A stretch of DNA of 64,000 nt from Paenibacillus lactis (lineage in GTDB: Bacteria; Bacillota; Bacilli; Paenibacillales; Paenibacillaceae). Where the stretch lies: assembly GCF_017873605.1 (NCBI RefSeq), contig NZ_JAGGKI010000009.1, positions 62,001-126,000 of the forward strand. Reading direction: 5' to 3'. This document shows positions 45,580-55,009 of the stretch, one piece after another. A program made the position numbers and the translations under genes. Under the pieces are notes generated by a model. The model had not been told where the DNA came from and did no database searches. It saw nothing but the letters and a program-made list of their open reading frames with translations. Within the stretch, counting starts at the first letter, position 1. Every line of letters begins with the position of its first letter.

Positions 45580-48093
45580 TTATGATGGCTTGGGGCGGGT
45601 CCGATTCGTCGCGGTAGCTTCAAGCGGATCATCCGGCCAGTAGTGCTTAGGATATCTTCCCTTTAAGTCCTTTTTCACCTCGAAATACCCGCTGGACCAA
45701 AAGCTCGCCAAATCCGAGGTCACTTGAACGGGGCGATGAGCCGGCGACAAGAGATGCAGCGTCAGCGCAACCCTGCCTCCGGCAATGCGCGGCGTCTCCT
45801 TCATCCCGAACAGCTCCTGCAGCCGGACTGCCAAATAGGGCTTGTCCGGATCGCTGTAATCCACCGGTATTCTGGATCCGCTGGGAACCTGAATATGTGT
45901 CGGTGCCTCGCGCTCCAGCTCCTGCTTCATGTCCCAGCTCAGCAAATGGGACAGAAGTCCCGCTAGGCCAAGGCGGCTTAAATCATGGCGGTTTCGAACA
46001 CCACCCAGGTACGGCAGCAGCCAGGTATCCGCATTGGCAAGCAAGGCTTCGTCCGTTACATCCGGCCACGCTCCGGCAGGGTCATGCCTCTTCATGAAGG
46101 CCATCCGCTCGCGCAGCTGGACAGCCGCTTTGGTCCACGTAAGAAGTCCCAGCCCTTCCCGGCGGATCGCATTTAGAACGGCGGCCGACCGGTCTTCCTC
46201 GGTTACACCTTCATACGGCTGTTCTCGAATCAGAACTGCGCCCAGCATCAGACGCTGCCTAGCCCGCACGCTGCCGGACGCCGGATCCCAGCTTACTTCC
46301 CGGATCAGCTCCATTTCGTCGCGGAAGTGCTCCTCAAGCCACTCTTCCTCCAGCGGAGCCGCAAGTTGAATTAAGCCGTCCGGTCCCTGATCATCAATGA
46401 CGGCGGCGACGATATAGGACGCCCGGCTTAGCTGCTGGACCGAGGCCAGTCTGATCCCCCGGCCGGTCCGAAGCACATAGCTGCCCGTTCCCCTGCTCTT
46501 GGCAATTCGGTCCGGGTAGGCAAATGAGAGCAGCAATCCGCATCGATCGGTCCGCAGGACGCCAGCGTCGGGAATGCCCAGCTCCGAATGGAGCTTCGTA
46601 ATTTCCTGAAGCATCCGTTTCAGAGCAGCATCATCAACCCCTTCGGGACCGGCATTACCAGAGCCCCTGCGTTCATATTGATCCAGCCGCTCGAGGCGGG
46701 ACCTAATGTCCTGATCCGCGGCTGATGCTTGCGGACGGAATATGTCCCGCTCCTGAAGCAGCACCGCAAGACGCACAGCCAAAGCAGCTTCGCCGAGCTC
46801 CTTTCCCCGAAGGAGCATGTGGGCCAGCCGCGGGTGAATACCTAGGCGAGCCATGCTACGCCCATGATCCGTGATTTGTCCCGACTCGTCCAACGCGCCA
46901 AGCTGGCGAAGCAGTTCTTGGCCCTGTGCGAACGCCGCCTTGGGCGGAGGGTCAAGCCATGCAAGCTGCAGCGGGTCCCGAGTCCCCCAGGCTGCCAGCT
47001 CCAGCGCGAGCGGCGCCAAATCCGATTCTCGAATCGCCGGCTCGGTATGCTCAGGAAGATGTCGGTGCTCCTCCTCGCTCCACATCCGGTAACAAACGCC
47101 GGCGGATATTCGCCCGGCCCGTCCTCTTCGCTGGTCGGCGGAAGCTTTGGAAAGCCGTCTCGTGATCAGCTGCGGAAGACCGGTGCGCGGTGAGAAGACC
47201 TCGGTACGGGCATATCCGGAATCGACGACCACCTTGATCCCCTGGATCGTTATACTGCTCTCAGCAATGCTGGTGGACAGCACCACTTTGCGGCTCCCAG
47301 CCGGATCCGGCCTTATCGCTTCATCCTGCATCTCTGGCGAAAGCGTACCGTGTAACTGGCGAATGACGATGTCGCCTCCTAGATTGGCCTGCTGCAGCTC
47401 GTTTGCTGTACGCCTAATTTCCCTAGCACCCGGAAGAAAGACTAAGATATCGCCCTCCTGCTCCGAAAGCGCCAGCTGAATGGCCCGAGCTGCTCCTTTA
47501 TGTAATTCCTCCAGGCGTGAAGCGTGCAAATATTTGGTTGCAACCGGATAAGAGCGGCCTTCGCTCACAATAACAGGGGCTCCCCCCAGCAGCTTGGCTA
47601 CAGGCTCTGCCTCGAGCGTAGCCGACATGACGAGCAGGCGCAGGTCATCGCGCAGAACGGACTGCGATTCCAGCGCAAACGCAAGGCCGGTATCCGCCTG
47701 CAGGCTTCGTTCATGATATTCATCGAATATAATCATGCCGGTACCGGACAACTCGGGATCCTCCTGCAGCATTCGGGTCAGGATCCCTTCCGTAACGACC
47801 TCGATCACGGTCCGGTCGCTTACCCGGCTATCCATCCGCACCCGGTATCCGACGGTCTCGCCTACCCGCTCCCCGAGCGCTGAAGCCATGTATCGGGCTG
47901 CGGACCGGGCGGCAAGTCTTCGCGGCTCAAGCATGATGATCCGCCGGCCCTGCAGCCACGGCGCCTTCAGGAAGGCCAGCGGAACTTGTGTAGTCTTGCC
48001 CGCCCCCGGTTCCGCGATCAGAACGGCAGCATTCCGCTCACCGAGAACAGCGGTTAATTGCGGTAATACTTGATGTATGGGAAGTTGGTTCAT
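45580..48093 (-). CDS. hrpB: ATP-dependent RNA helicase HrpB
   Basis: An 837-aa DEAH-box helicase. It has Walker A AEPGAGKTTQVPLAFL, motif Ia LEPRRLAARSAA, DEYHER (the DExH variant of HrpB), SAT in VMSATLEAEP, and motif VI with QRRGRAGR. The HA2/OB-like and HrpB C-terminal domains follow. The start ATG 48093 was chosen with GGAG upstream; the long frame to 48234 has an unlikely leader. HrpB function in bacteria is poorly defined. It is divergent from gluQ. Confidence 0.93.
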   Translation of the reverse strand: MNQLPIHQVLPQLTAVLGERNAAVLIAEPGAGKTTQVPLAFLKAPWLQGRRIIMLEPRRLAARSAARYMASALGERVGETVGYRVRMDSRVSDRTVIEVVTEGILTRMLQEDPELSGTGMIIFDEYHERSLQADTGLAFALESQSVLRDDLRLLVMSATLEAEPVAKLLGGAPVIVSEGRSYPVATKYLHASRLEELHKGAARAIQLALSEQEGDILVFLPGAREIRRTANELQQANLGGDIVIRQLHGTLSPEMQDEAIRPDPAGSRKVVLSTSIAESSITIQGIKVVVDSGYARTEVFSPRTGLPQLITRRLSKASADQRRGRAGRISAGVCYRMWSEEEHRHLPEHTEPAIRESDLAPLALELAAWGTRDPLQLAWLDPPPKAAFAQGQELLRQLGALDESGQITDHGRSMARLGIHPRLAHMLLRGKELGEAALAVRLAVLLQERDIFRPQASAADQDIRSRLERLDQYERRGSGNAGPEGVDDAALKRMLQEITKLHSELGIPDAGVLRTDRCGLLLSFAYPDRIAKSRGTGSYVLRTGRGIRLASVQQLSRASYIVAAVIDDQGPDGLIQLAAPLEEEWLEEHFRDEMELIREVSWDPASGSVRARQRLMLGAVLIREQPYEGVTEEDRSAAVLNAIRREGLGLLTWTKAAVQLRERMAFMKRHDPAGAWPDVTDEALLANADTWLLPYLGGVRNRHDLSRLGLAGLLSHLLSWDMKQELEREAPTHIQVPSGSRIPVDYSDPDKPYLAVRLQELFGMKETPRIAGGRVALTLHLLSPAHRPVQVTSDLASFWSSGYFEVKKDLKGRYPKHYWPDDPLEATATNRTRPKPS

Positions 48094-48293
48094 TTTTAAC
48101 TCGTCTCCATCATTCGCATAAAATTTGCTCTTTCTATAATTTGCTCTCCCTGTTCTTGTTTCGCAATAGGACGCGAGTCTATCGGTTAGCAAGCCTCCTC
48201 TGGAAACACAACGCCCATTTGCGCTACAATACATTATATTAAAACATCTCCCTCGGATATTTTAAAGAAGATGCAGTCAAGAAGGTGAAAATG

Positions 48294-49286
48294 ATGCAGC
48301 AAGAAACTATATGCCGCGGACGCTTTGCCCCGACGCCGTCGGGAAAGATGCATATCGGCAACGCACTCACCGCGTTACTAGGATGGCTGCAGATGAGAAG
48401 TTTGAACGGACGCTATATTCTTCGGATCGAGGATATCGATGAACAGCGCTCGCGCGAAGAGCTCGTTGATGAACTGATGCGGGATTTGATATGGCTCGGT
48501 CTCGACTGGGACGAAGGGCCCGATGTCGGGGGCAGCTTTGGGCCGTACATCCAGACCGAACGAAAGACGCTGTACGAAAGCGCGCTCGCGAAGCTGAAGG
48601 AGGCGGGGCTGCTCTATCCGTGCTACTGCAGCCGCGCTGACATTATGGCTGCTGCAAGCGCGCCGCATGGCTTGGCCTCCGAAGGCCGCCGCTATCCAGG
48701 CACCTGCAGGCATTTAACGAAGGAAGAAGCGCTGCGCAAAGAGCAGCACAAGAAGCCTTCCCTGCGTATGAAGGTTCCCGAGCAGGCGATTGTCTTCACC
48801 GACGATATCGTCGGCCCCCAAGTCTATCCGCTCGAGAAGAGCGGCGATTTTGTTGTCCGCAGAGCGGATGAGATGATCTCTTACCAGCTTGCCGTCGTTG
48901 TTGATGACGCATTGATGGGGATCACCCACGTGTTGCGGGGCGCTGATCTGCTTGATTCTACCCCCAGGCAGCTGCTTTTGTACGAAGCTCTCGGTTACAC
49001 GCCTCCGCGCTTTGCCCACGTTCCCTTGATCGTAGATGCCGAGGGCAAGCGGCTGGCCAAACGGAACCGTGGACTGAGCCTGTCCTTTTTGCGGGGACAA
49101 GGGATCCAGCCTCAGCGAATCGTCGGATGGCTCGCCTGGGCTGCCGGGTTGATTCCCTCTCCAGAGCCGGTTTCACCATCCCAGCTGGTCCAAAGCTTTG
49201 ATATGGCTCAAATTAAGCCGGAGCCGATCAAACTGACCCATGATGCTCTGAAGATGCTGTTTGCTCCGATGCCCAACCTGCAATAA
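48294..49286 (+). CDS. gluQ: Glutamyl-Q tRNA(Asp) synthetase
   Basis: A 330-aa truncated GluRS paralogue that attaches Glu to queuosine at position 34 of tRNA(Asp). The class I signatures are present: HIGN in GKMHIGNALTALLGW and a KLSKR-like KRLAKRN near 250. The zinc-binding region CYCSR ... YPGTCRH is typical of GluQ, and the anticodon-binding domain of GluRS is absent. ATG 48294 (or 48291) follows AGAAGG; a GTG at 48285 is also in frame. The stop is followed by a hairpin. Confidence 0.92.
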   Translation: MQQETICRGRFAPTPSGKMHIGNALTALLGWLQMRSLNGRYILRIEDIDEQRSREELVDELMRDLIWLGLDWDEGPDVGGSFGPYIQTERKTLYESALAKLKEAGLLYPCYCSRADIMAAASAPHGLASEGRRYPGTCRHLTKEEALRKEQHKKPSLRMKVPEQAIVFTDDIVGPQVYPLEKSGDFVVRRADEMISYQLAVVVDDALMGITHVLRGADLLDSTPRQLLLYEALGYTPPRFAHVPLIVDAEGKRLAKRNRGLSLSFLRGQGIQPQRIVGWLAWAAGLIPSPEPVSPSQLVQSFDMAQIKPEPIKLTHDALKMLFAPMPNLQ

Positions 49287-49303
49287 AGCAGGCACAACAA
49301 GAA

Positions 49304-49341
49304 GCGCCAGTCGTCATTCGAGGCCGAATGGCAGCTGGCGC
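49304..49341. terminator. Hairpin between gluQ and the DUF1992 gene
   Basis: GCGCCAG pairs with CTGGCGC and an inner CATTCG/CGAATG helix stacks on it. Moderately T-rich sequence follows on both sides, fitting two convergent genes. Confidence 0.65.
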
Positions 49342-49360
49342 ATGCTTTATATAAACCGTC

Positions 49361-49400
49361 TATTGGCTTTTATTGGCTTTTATTGGCTTTTATTGGCTTT
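49361..49400. repeat. Four exact 10-bp tandem repeats
   Basis: TATTGGCTTT is repeated four times without change, between the terminator of gluQ and the stop of the DUF1992 gene. No function is visible; it is a likely slippage site. Confidence 0.9.
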
Positions 49401-49422
49401 TACATCCATCTCTTCGCTGTTT

Positions 49423-49800
49423 CTATTCATCTACCAGTCGTTCCCTGATACGGGATTCGTACTGCATGAACGCACCGCTCGATCCAAGCCCACGCTGCTC
49501 CAGCAGCATCTGCAGCCTCAGCTGCTTCTCGTTCAGCTTACGTCTCAGCTGCTCCTGCTCTCCATCATGCTGTGCAGCATTGAGCAAATCATACAGGCGG
49601 ATGCATTCCTTCCTCAAGCTGACTTCCTCCGGAACATACCCCGCATTCTTCATAATTCGGTAGGACATTCTAAGATCCTCCGGGATATGGGATAAATCAT
49701 CAACCGGGAGCTTTTTGCCGGCCATCGGCAAATTGTCCAGCTCTCCGTTGCGAACCGCTTCCTCGATCTTCTGTTCCGCCAACCTGGAAAAGATCCCCAT
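49423..49800 (-). CDS. DUF1992 (DnaJ-C28-like conserved domain) protein
   Basis: A 125-aa protein of the DUF1992 family. The signature FSRLAEQKIEEAVRNGELDN, LPMAGKKLPVDD and MSYRIMKNAGYVPEEV is complete. The C-terminal third is a charged coiled coil. Bacterial function is unknown. The frame opens at ATG 49800; the preceding bases (GAGGGGGCTATT) hold a good ribosome binding site. Confidence 0.85.
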   Translation of the reverse strand: MGIFSRLAEQKIEEAVRNGELDNLPMAGKKLPVDDLSHIPEDLRMSYRIMKNAGYVPEEVSLRKECIRLYDLLNAAQHDGEQEQLRRKLNEKQLRLQMLLEQRGLGSSGAFMQYESRIRERLVDE

Positions 49801-49945
49801 AATAGCCCCCTCTGTTTTCCATACTCCCTCAAAAACGCCTTAAAAGCATTTAACTCCCATGCTCGCAGCCACATGATTTCAGATATATATTCTATCATAA
49901 TCCAGCAGGTTTAGGATTCCAAGCCGAAATCATGAATATTGGTTG

Positions 49946-50749
49946 TCAGAGGAGGGATTCCGCTCCATCGATAAAGATTTGGGCGCCGGTAATATGTCTG
50001 GATTGGTCGGAGGCAAGGAAGGCGACCAGATCCGCAACCTCCTCGGGTTGTCCGGGACCGTCCGCCAACGGCTGGCTTCCTTCCGGATACTCGACCGGAA
50101 TCGTAATCTCGTCCAGGTTGTCCTTCTTCTTCGTGCTTTGGTCGATATTCGTGGCGATCGCTCCCGGACAGATCACATTGACCCTGATTTTGAACTTCGC
50201 CAGCTCTAGCGCAGCCATTTTGGCAAACGCCACCTGTCCTGCCTTGGTCGTGCTGTATGCGCTCATCCCGAAATTCGAGAACGTCCGCGTGCCGTTAACC
50301 GAACTAGTGATAATAATACTGCCTTGACCGCGTTTTTTCAGATGGGGAAGGGCGTATTTAACCGTCAAAAAAGTACCGTTCAGATTCACTTTCAACGTTT
50401 TCTCCCATTCCTCGAGCTTCATTTCGTCAATCGGAGCGAGCACGCCGTTAATCCCTGCATTTGCAAATACGATATCCACTCCTCCGAAAATTTCCACCGT
50501 CTCAAGCACAGCCTTCTCGACCCGGTCCGGATCGGTAATATCCACATCGAACGCTCTTGCGGATCCCTCGCGAAGGGCGTTGATTTCCGCCTCCGCCTTG
50601 TTCGTCCGCTCATCCAGCAGATCGAACAGGGCAACATTCGCCCCCATGAGCGCAAGCTTGACGGCTGCTGCCTTCCCGATCCCCGATCCTGCTCCCGTAA
50701 TGATCGCTGTTCTCCCATGCATGCTTCCCTGAACTTCATTCATCTTCAT
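49946..50749 (-). CDS. SDR-family oxidoreductase (paralogue of 11691-12482)
   Basis: A 267-aa classical SDR: TGAGSGIG near residue 19, NAG in FANAGINGV, Ser in ITSSVNG and YSTTK in SAYSTTKAGQVAF. It resembles the SDR at 11691-12482 along the whole length, including the C-terminus IDGAESLL. The two copies are a dispersed duplication. ATG 50749 has AAGGAG upstream. Substrate unknown. The 377 bp between it and the PP2C gene contain only the terminator at 51032-51085. Confidence 0.88.
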   Translation of the reverse strand: MKMNEVQGSMHGRTAIITGAGSGIGKAAAVKLALMGANVALFDLLDERTNKAEAEINALREGSARAFDVDITDPDRVEKAVLETVEIFGGVDIVFANAGINGVLAPIDEMKLEEWEKTLKVNLNGTFLTVKYALPHLKKRGQGSIIITSSVNGTRTFSNFGMSAYSTTKAGQVAFAKMAALELAKFKIRVNVICPGAIATNIDQSTKKKDNLDEITIPVEYPEGSQPLADGPGQPEEVADLVAFLASDQSRHITGAQIFIDGAESLL

Positions 50750-51031
50750 CCACGCTCCTTCATCTCATAACCTCGTAGGTTCGTCTGTCACAAGATTACC
50801 CAAAAGAGCGTGTTTTATAATCCGCATTTCGATAATTTTGCCAATACCATGAAATTCACGGCTCCGACCAAAATGAAATGAACAGGAAGAACCATTTAGA
50901 GCGAAGAAGATTTGACACGGTTGTAAGTCGCTGGATCAAGTGCTGGCGATTTTTGTTACGCATGTGGCATGTGGTTAGCTAACGCACCGTTCTGTAAAGC
51001 CGAGAACCAAGCGCGGTGGGCTTTCCCGGCG

Positions 51032-51085
51032 AAAAAAGGAGCTGTTCCAAAGTCTGCTTAAATCGACGACTTCGGAAACACCTCC
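51032..51085 (-). terminator. Terminator of the type VII/kinase operon
   Basis: On the minus strand GGAGGTGTTTCCGAAGTC pairs, with mismatches, with GACTTTGGAACAGCTCC, and TTTTTTCG follows. It lies 42 bp after the PP2C stop and closes the locus. Confidence 0.82.
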
Positions 51086-51126
51086 TGCTCTCCAGCTATC
51101 ATGCTATTATGTTATCCTGCTGATCC

Positions 51127-51966
51127 CTACCACATAATCTCCAGAAACGAAGCGTCATCCTCCAGCCCGCCTGTATGCAATGCGTTCATAAGCACTTGGA
51201 CCTGGTCATCCGGTATCGGCTCCTTCATCGGGTCCAGGTCGTTCAGACCATCACTGTACATTTGCAGTCGATAGCCCGAGTCATGCTCCAATCGGCATTG
51301 GTACACATGGGGCTTCCCGCCCACCGGTCCGCTTTTGGATGACCAGCGCTCGGCCGTACGAAACCGGTCGCCGAATATAGGCGAAATTTCATGCTGTCCT
51401 TGCCACAGCCGCAAGCGGGAATCCCCCTGCCATGCCAGCCATAGCCTGCCTTTTCGCCTGAACCGGCTCGGCAGCTCGATCCGTCCGCACACATACATCG
51501 CCTCGCTGCCCATTCGCTGCTTCTCCTCCAGCACCTCACGCAGCAGCTTGGGCGCCTTGGCATCGACGGACAGGCTGCGCATCTCCCGCTCCGCCTCCTG
51601 CGTCAGCTCAAACAGCTTGCGTTCCAAGGCTGGCTGCGACAGCTCATCCTGCGAATGAAGCCACCCCATCAGCCCCCGTCCGAGGAGCTGGGAAGCGACA
51701 TCGCCACGGTAGCTTAAGCCGACTCCGTCGCACAGCACGAACCGGCAGACGTCCCGATCGATCGCGAAAGCCATGAAATCCTGGCCTCTCTCCGACATCA
51801 TGACCGATTCCGCAGCTCTGCCGTAAGCGTACCGGCAAATGAACTGTTCTTCCACCCGGGTCAAGGGCTCCTCCCCGGTCTGTTTGCTCTCATAATAATA
51901 GGTGGTTGACCGCGCCCTTTTCCTTCGTCCGCTCCAAACTTCTGCGTTTGCAAATGACCGCTTCAT
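51127..51966 (-). CDS. PP2C-like protein phosphatase of the type VII locus
   Basis: A 279-aa PPM/PP2C-type Ser/Thr phosphatase. The metal-binding and catalytic motifs follow in order: FVLCDGVGLSYRGDVAS (DGxG), WQGDSRLRLW (GDSR), MYSDGLNDL (SDG) and LEDDASFLEI (DDxS). The N-terminal 50 residues are basic. It starts 5 bp after the VWA gene, so coexpression is nearly certain. With the kinase and VWA protein it makes a kinase-phosphatase-VWA triad like those described around TerY. Expected to reverse phosphorylation by the kinase at 52766. There is no signal peptide; a cytoplasmic enzyme. Confidence 0.8.
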   Translation of the reverse strand: MKRSFANAEVWSGRRKRARSTTYYYESKQTGEEPLTRVEEQFICRYAYGRAAESVMMSERGQDFMAFAIDRDVCRFVLCDGVGLSYRGDVASQLLGRGLMGWLHSQDELSQPALERKLFELTQEAEREMRSLSVDAKAPKLLREVLEEKQRMGSEAMYVCGRIELPSRFRRKGRLWLAWQGDSRLRLWQGQHEISPIFGDRFRTAERWSSKSGPVGGKPHVYQCRLEHDSGYRLQMYSDGLNDLDPMKEPIPDDQVQVLMNALHTGGLEDDASFLEIMW

Positions 51967-51971
51967 AGCCG

Positions 51972-52724
51972 TTACCTTACCGGTGTCGCTGCCGACATCT
52001 GGAATCCAATGGACACGAGCTCCGAGCAGGTGCCGGGAAGCATCATTAATGCACCCGGACTAAGCTGATAGTCCGCCTCCACCAGCATTTCCCGATAGCT
52101 CTCGGGGAGTGCCGAAGACATCATCTTCAGCTTGCGGGCGTGCTCGTCCTCAAGCGGCGTGTCCGGCAATATCCCCTTCCAGCGGCGCGGTTCCGTGATC
52201 GGCTGGCTCATCAGATGATCGGAAATAAAGATATTCTCCACAAGCACATTGCCGTCCGGAACACTCATGCTCATGATCCGGCGTGCGATCGGCTCCGGAT
52301 CCTCGCCTGTTGAAACACCGTCGGTCATATGGCACACGAGCGGTGCTGGGCAATCCTGCATATTCGGAATTTCCATCTGCAATATTTTCTCTGCTTGTGA
52401 AAAAGCCTTTGCCGAATCGGAGAACCGCTTCGGCGTCAAATCCGGCAGGGAGCCGATGGCCGCAATTTCATCGATGCCTTTGATGCCGCCCAGCAAATCG
52501 TATACATCATCGCTGTATGCCAGGATCGCAATCCGGTAACGCGGCGTAAGCCGGTTCCCCTTCGTTGAACGGAATACCATCTGCCGGATGGCTAGAGACA
52601 AAGCTTCATAAACGACGTCGATCCGCCTCTTGTCCTCCATGAGCATATTCATCGATGCGCTGATATCGATCAGGTATATAATGAGCGCGGGCGTGCGCTG
52701 TGATGCTTGTATGGTATAGTTCAT
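51972..52724 (-). CDS. VWA (von Willebrand A) domain protein, TerY-like
   Basis: A 250-aa protein consisting of one VWA domain. The MIDAS motif is YLIDISASMNM at about residues 17-27, with the later metal ligands in MTDGVSTGED. It resembles the stand-alone TerY-type VWA proteins found next to PP2C phosphatases and kinases. A likely role is a metal-dependent adaptor that brings kinase and phosphatase to a substrate. It lies 41 bp after the kinase gene and 5 bp before the phosphatase gene. Confidence 0.82.
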   Translation of the reverse strand: MNYTIQASQRTPALIIYLIDISASMNMLMEDKRRIDVVYEALSLAIRQMVFRSTKGNRLTPRYRIAILAYSDDVYDLLGGIKGIDEIAAIGSLPDLTPKRFSDSAKAFSQAEKILQMEIPNMQDCPAPLVCHMTDGVSTGEDPEPIARRIMSMSVPDGNVLVENIFISDHLMSQPITEPRRWKGILPDTPLEDEHARKLKMMSSALPESYREMLVEADYQLSPGALMMLPGTCSELVSIGFQMSAATPVR

Positions 52725-52765
52725 CGCGAAACCTTCACCCCTGCTAATTCTTCAGTTAATGTTTC

Positions 52766-54859
52766 CTACAGCTTAGGTATCCAGAAGCTGTCGTCCTCTA
52801 AGAACTTGTTCAAATTGTTGCGGCGGCTGATCATACTGCCAACCGTCCGGTTATAAGCAGCATCCTTGTTGTACAGGGTCATGAACTGACGGGCGAAGTT
52901 TTTGGCGCGGTCCTTATTACCCGCGACCTGCGCATTATACGCTTTGTTGTATAACGCCACCAGCTCCACAATATTTTGGGAGCGCTGCTTCTGCAGCTGT
53001 TCCGCCCGAGCAGCTTGCTCTCTTGCTTTTCGTTCCGCCTCAGCCTGGGCAGCCGCTTTGGCAGCGGCCTCCTCCTGCGCGGCTTTTCTCTTCTTCTCTT
53101 CCAGCTGAGCAAGATAGGCTTCGTATTTCGCCTGTTTATCGTACTTTTCCTGAAGCTCCTGCTTCTTTTTCTTCTCCTCCAGCGATGTGAGGTAGGCCTC
53201 ATACTTTGCCTGCCTCTCGTATTTGGCCTGAAGCTCCGCTTTTTCTTTGGCTTTGCGGGCTTCTTCCGCCTTCTTCGCGGCTTCTTCCGCCCTCTTGGCT
53301 TCTTCTGCCTTCTTCGCTTCTTCCGCGGCCTTTTTCGCTTCTTCGGCCTTCCGAGCTTCCTCGGCTTTCTTCGCCGCTTCCTCTTCCTGCTGCTTGCGTG
53401 CAGCTTCCGCCTGTTCCTTGGCCTGCTGCTCGGCCAGACGCTGAGCCTCAAGCTGCTTGCTCTCCGCCTTCTCCGCCAGGATCTGGTTAACCGTCAAGGC
53501 CGACCCGGCCAGGATAACAATCGCCGCAGCCGCGGAGATCATGAACTTGCGGGAGGTCAGCAGCGCCTTTAGCCCTTTTTTACCAGGGTCCTCCGGAGGA
53601 AACAGCTCCTTCTCCAGACCTGCGATCGCTGCAGCAAGCTCCACCTCAAGCGGACTGTCCTTCTTAACAAAATGATAGGCCGAACGAAATATTTCGAGCG
53701 CCCCGGACAAATTGCCCGCAGCCTCCAAGTCCCGGGCCTGATGAAACAGGCGGGAAACCACATTGTCGTTAACTTCCCGGGTTCCAGGCTGGATGCCCAG
53801 CGATTCCATCAATTCAGCAGGCACTTCTGCAGGACTTCCGGAAGGCGATTCGGCTGGCTTTTCTTGCGTATTCGTATCTGCAACCTCAACGGCCGCAGCA
53901 GCCGGCGGGGCTTCCTGCACCTCCTCCTCGCTTACGGAGGACAAGGCGATCAGCCACTCGCCGAACGTCGGGCAGCTGCTCAGGTCCTGGCTGTCCCAAG
54001 CTCTGCCGAACAGGTCGGCGATCCGGGAGCCCCAGCGTTGACCGAGCGATTTTTTCAACAGGAAATATCGCTCGCACGGCGTCTGCATTTCATGCTGGTC
54101 GAAGTAACTTTCGCCCCAGGCACGGTTGACGATCGCCGGATCGCTCCATCCCAGCATCTCCGCGATAATGACAGCGCCTGCGAACCGGTCCGCATACGCG
54201 CTCCACAAACCGCTGTGCACCGTCCGGTGAGCGGCATAACCCGGGGACCCTGCAAGCAGGACGTCCGGGCGGTCCATCTTGGGGCTGTACATTTGCTCCA
54301 CGTCCACAAGCTCTACGGCGGCTGCTCCTTCCGGCAGCTTCACTTCCGAAAAAAACGGAAGCATGACATTAGGCGCAGACAGATCACAATGCGCCAATCC
54401 GCGCTGCTCCATGCTTGAGCCGATAGCGGCCAGCGCCTTGGCAAGCATAAGACTTTCAGAACGCCCGATATTCCGCTGATCACTGATCACATCGAACCAG
54501 GTGCATCCATGGACCCAGGGCATAATGACCGCATACAGCAAATCAGGGTATTCTGCTATCAAATCTCCGTTTCTTTCGGGAGTGAGCACCTCACGGTTGC
54601 ATACCCGCAAACCCGGCATTTCTTGATAGCTGCCCAGATGCTCGGATTGATATACCATCGCGGGAATTCTGAATTTAGGAAAAAAGACTTTGAGCGCTTT
54701 GGCTTGATAAATCTCACCGTCAACAGGAATCAGCTGGTATACAATTCCCTGCCTTCCTGCTTGGGCATAGGCTACGCCGGGAGCGGCAGGATGCTGTCCT
54801 ACCGTATAGGCCGTACCATTGATTACGATTCCGTCGCCAGGGTTAGGCTGAAAAGTCAC
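52766..54859 (-). CDS. Membrane-anchored Ser/Thr kinase-like protein of the type VII locus
   Basis: A 697-aa protein. The N-terminal protein-kinase-like domain (about 10-300) has a glycine loop (AGRQGIVYQ), a candidate ATP-binding Lys in KALKVF, the catalytic loop AHCDLSAPNVM (about 156-166, HCD in place of HRD, with Asp and Asn kept) and DVE in place of DFG near 185. A short helical segment, one membrane helix at about 436-458 (ISAAAAIVILAGSALTV) and a 200-residue Ala/Lys/Glu coiled coil follow, then a small C-terminal domain. The start is GTG 54859 (GAGGGTG upstream) or TTG 54865. The layout kinase-TM-outer coil is that of EssB/YukC, the type VII pseudokinase. Retained catalytic residues suggest activity. 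Confidence 0.72.
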   Translation of the reverse strand: MTFQPNPGDGIVINGTAYTVGQHPAAPGVAYAQAGRQGIVYQLIPVDGEIYQAKALKVFFPKFRIPAMVYQSEHLGSYQEMPGLRVCNREVLTPERNGDLIAEYPDLLYAVIMPWVHGCTWFDVISDQRNIGRSESLMLAKALAAIGSSMEQRGLAHCDLSAPNVMLPFFSEVKLPEGAAAVELVDVEQMYSPKMDRPDVLLAGSPGYAAHRTVHSGLWSAYADRFAGAVIIAEMLGWSDPAIVNRAWGESYFDQHEMQTPCERYFLLKKSLGQRWGSRIADLFGRAWDSQDLSSCPTFGEWLIALSSVSEEEVQEAPPAAAAVEVADTNTQEKPAESPSGSPAEVPAELMESLGIQPGTREVNDNVVSRLFHQARDLEAAGNLSGALEIFRSAYHFVKKDSPLEVELAAAIAGLEKELFPPEDPGKKGLKALLTSRKFMISAAAAIVILAGSALTVNQILAEKAESKQLEAQRLAEQQAKEQAEAARKQQEEEAAKKAEEARKAEEAKKAAEEAKKAEEAKRAEEAAKKAEEARKAKEKAELQAKYERQAKYEAYLTSLEEKKKKQELQEKYDKQAKYEAYLAQLEEKKRKAAQEEAAAKAAAQAEAERKAREQAARAEQLQKQRSQNIVELVALYNKAYNAQVAGNKDRAKNFARQFMTLYNKDAAYNRTVGSMISRRNNLNKFLEDDSFWIPKL

Positions 54860-54938
54860 GAACAATCACCCTCTCTTAAACACCATCACCCGCCTTCTGA
54901 AGGCGGGTTTCACTATATAAAGATCCTGGATTGCAAGA

Positions 54939-54964
54939 AAACCGGGCTGTCTGGCACCCGGTTT
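54939..54964 (-). terminator. Terminator/attenuator between esxA and the kinase gene
   Basis: AAACCGGG pairs with CCCGGTTT over a 10-base loop; TTCTTG follows on the minus strand. A second strong hairpin (ACCCGCCTTC/GAAGGCGGGT, 54888-54909) lies next, without a T-run. Together they may limit transcription from the WXG100 gene into the kinase genes. Confidence 0.6.
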
Positions 54965-55009
54965 ATCTGCCCTATGAATCTATTATAAAACAAAAGATCC
55001 TTGTATGGA

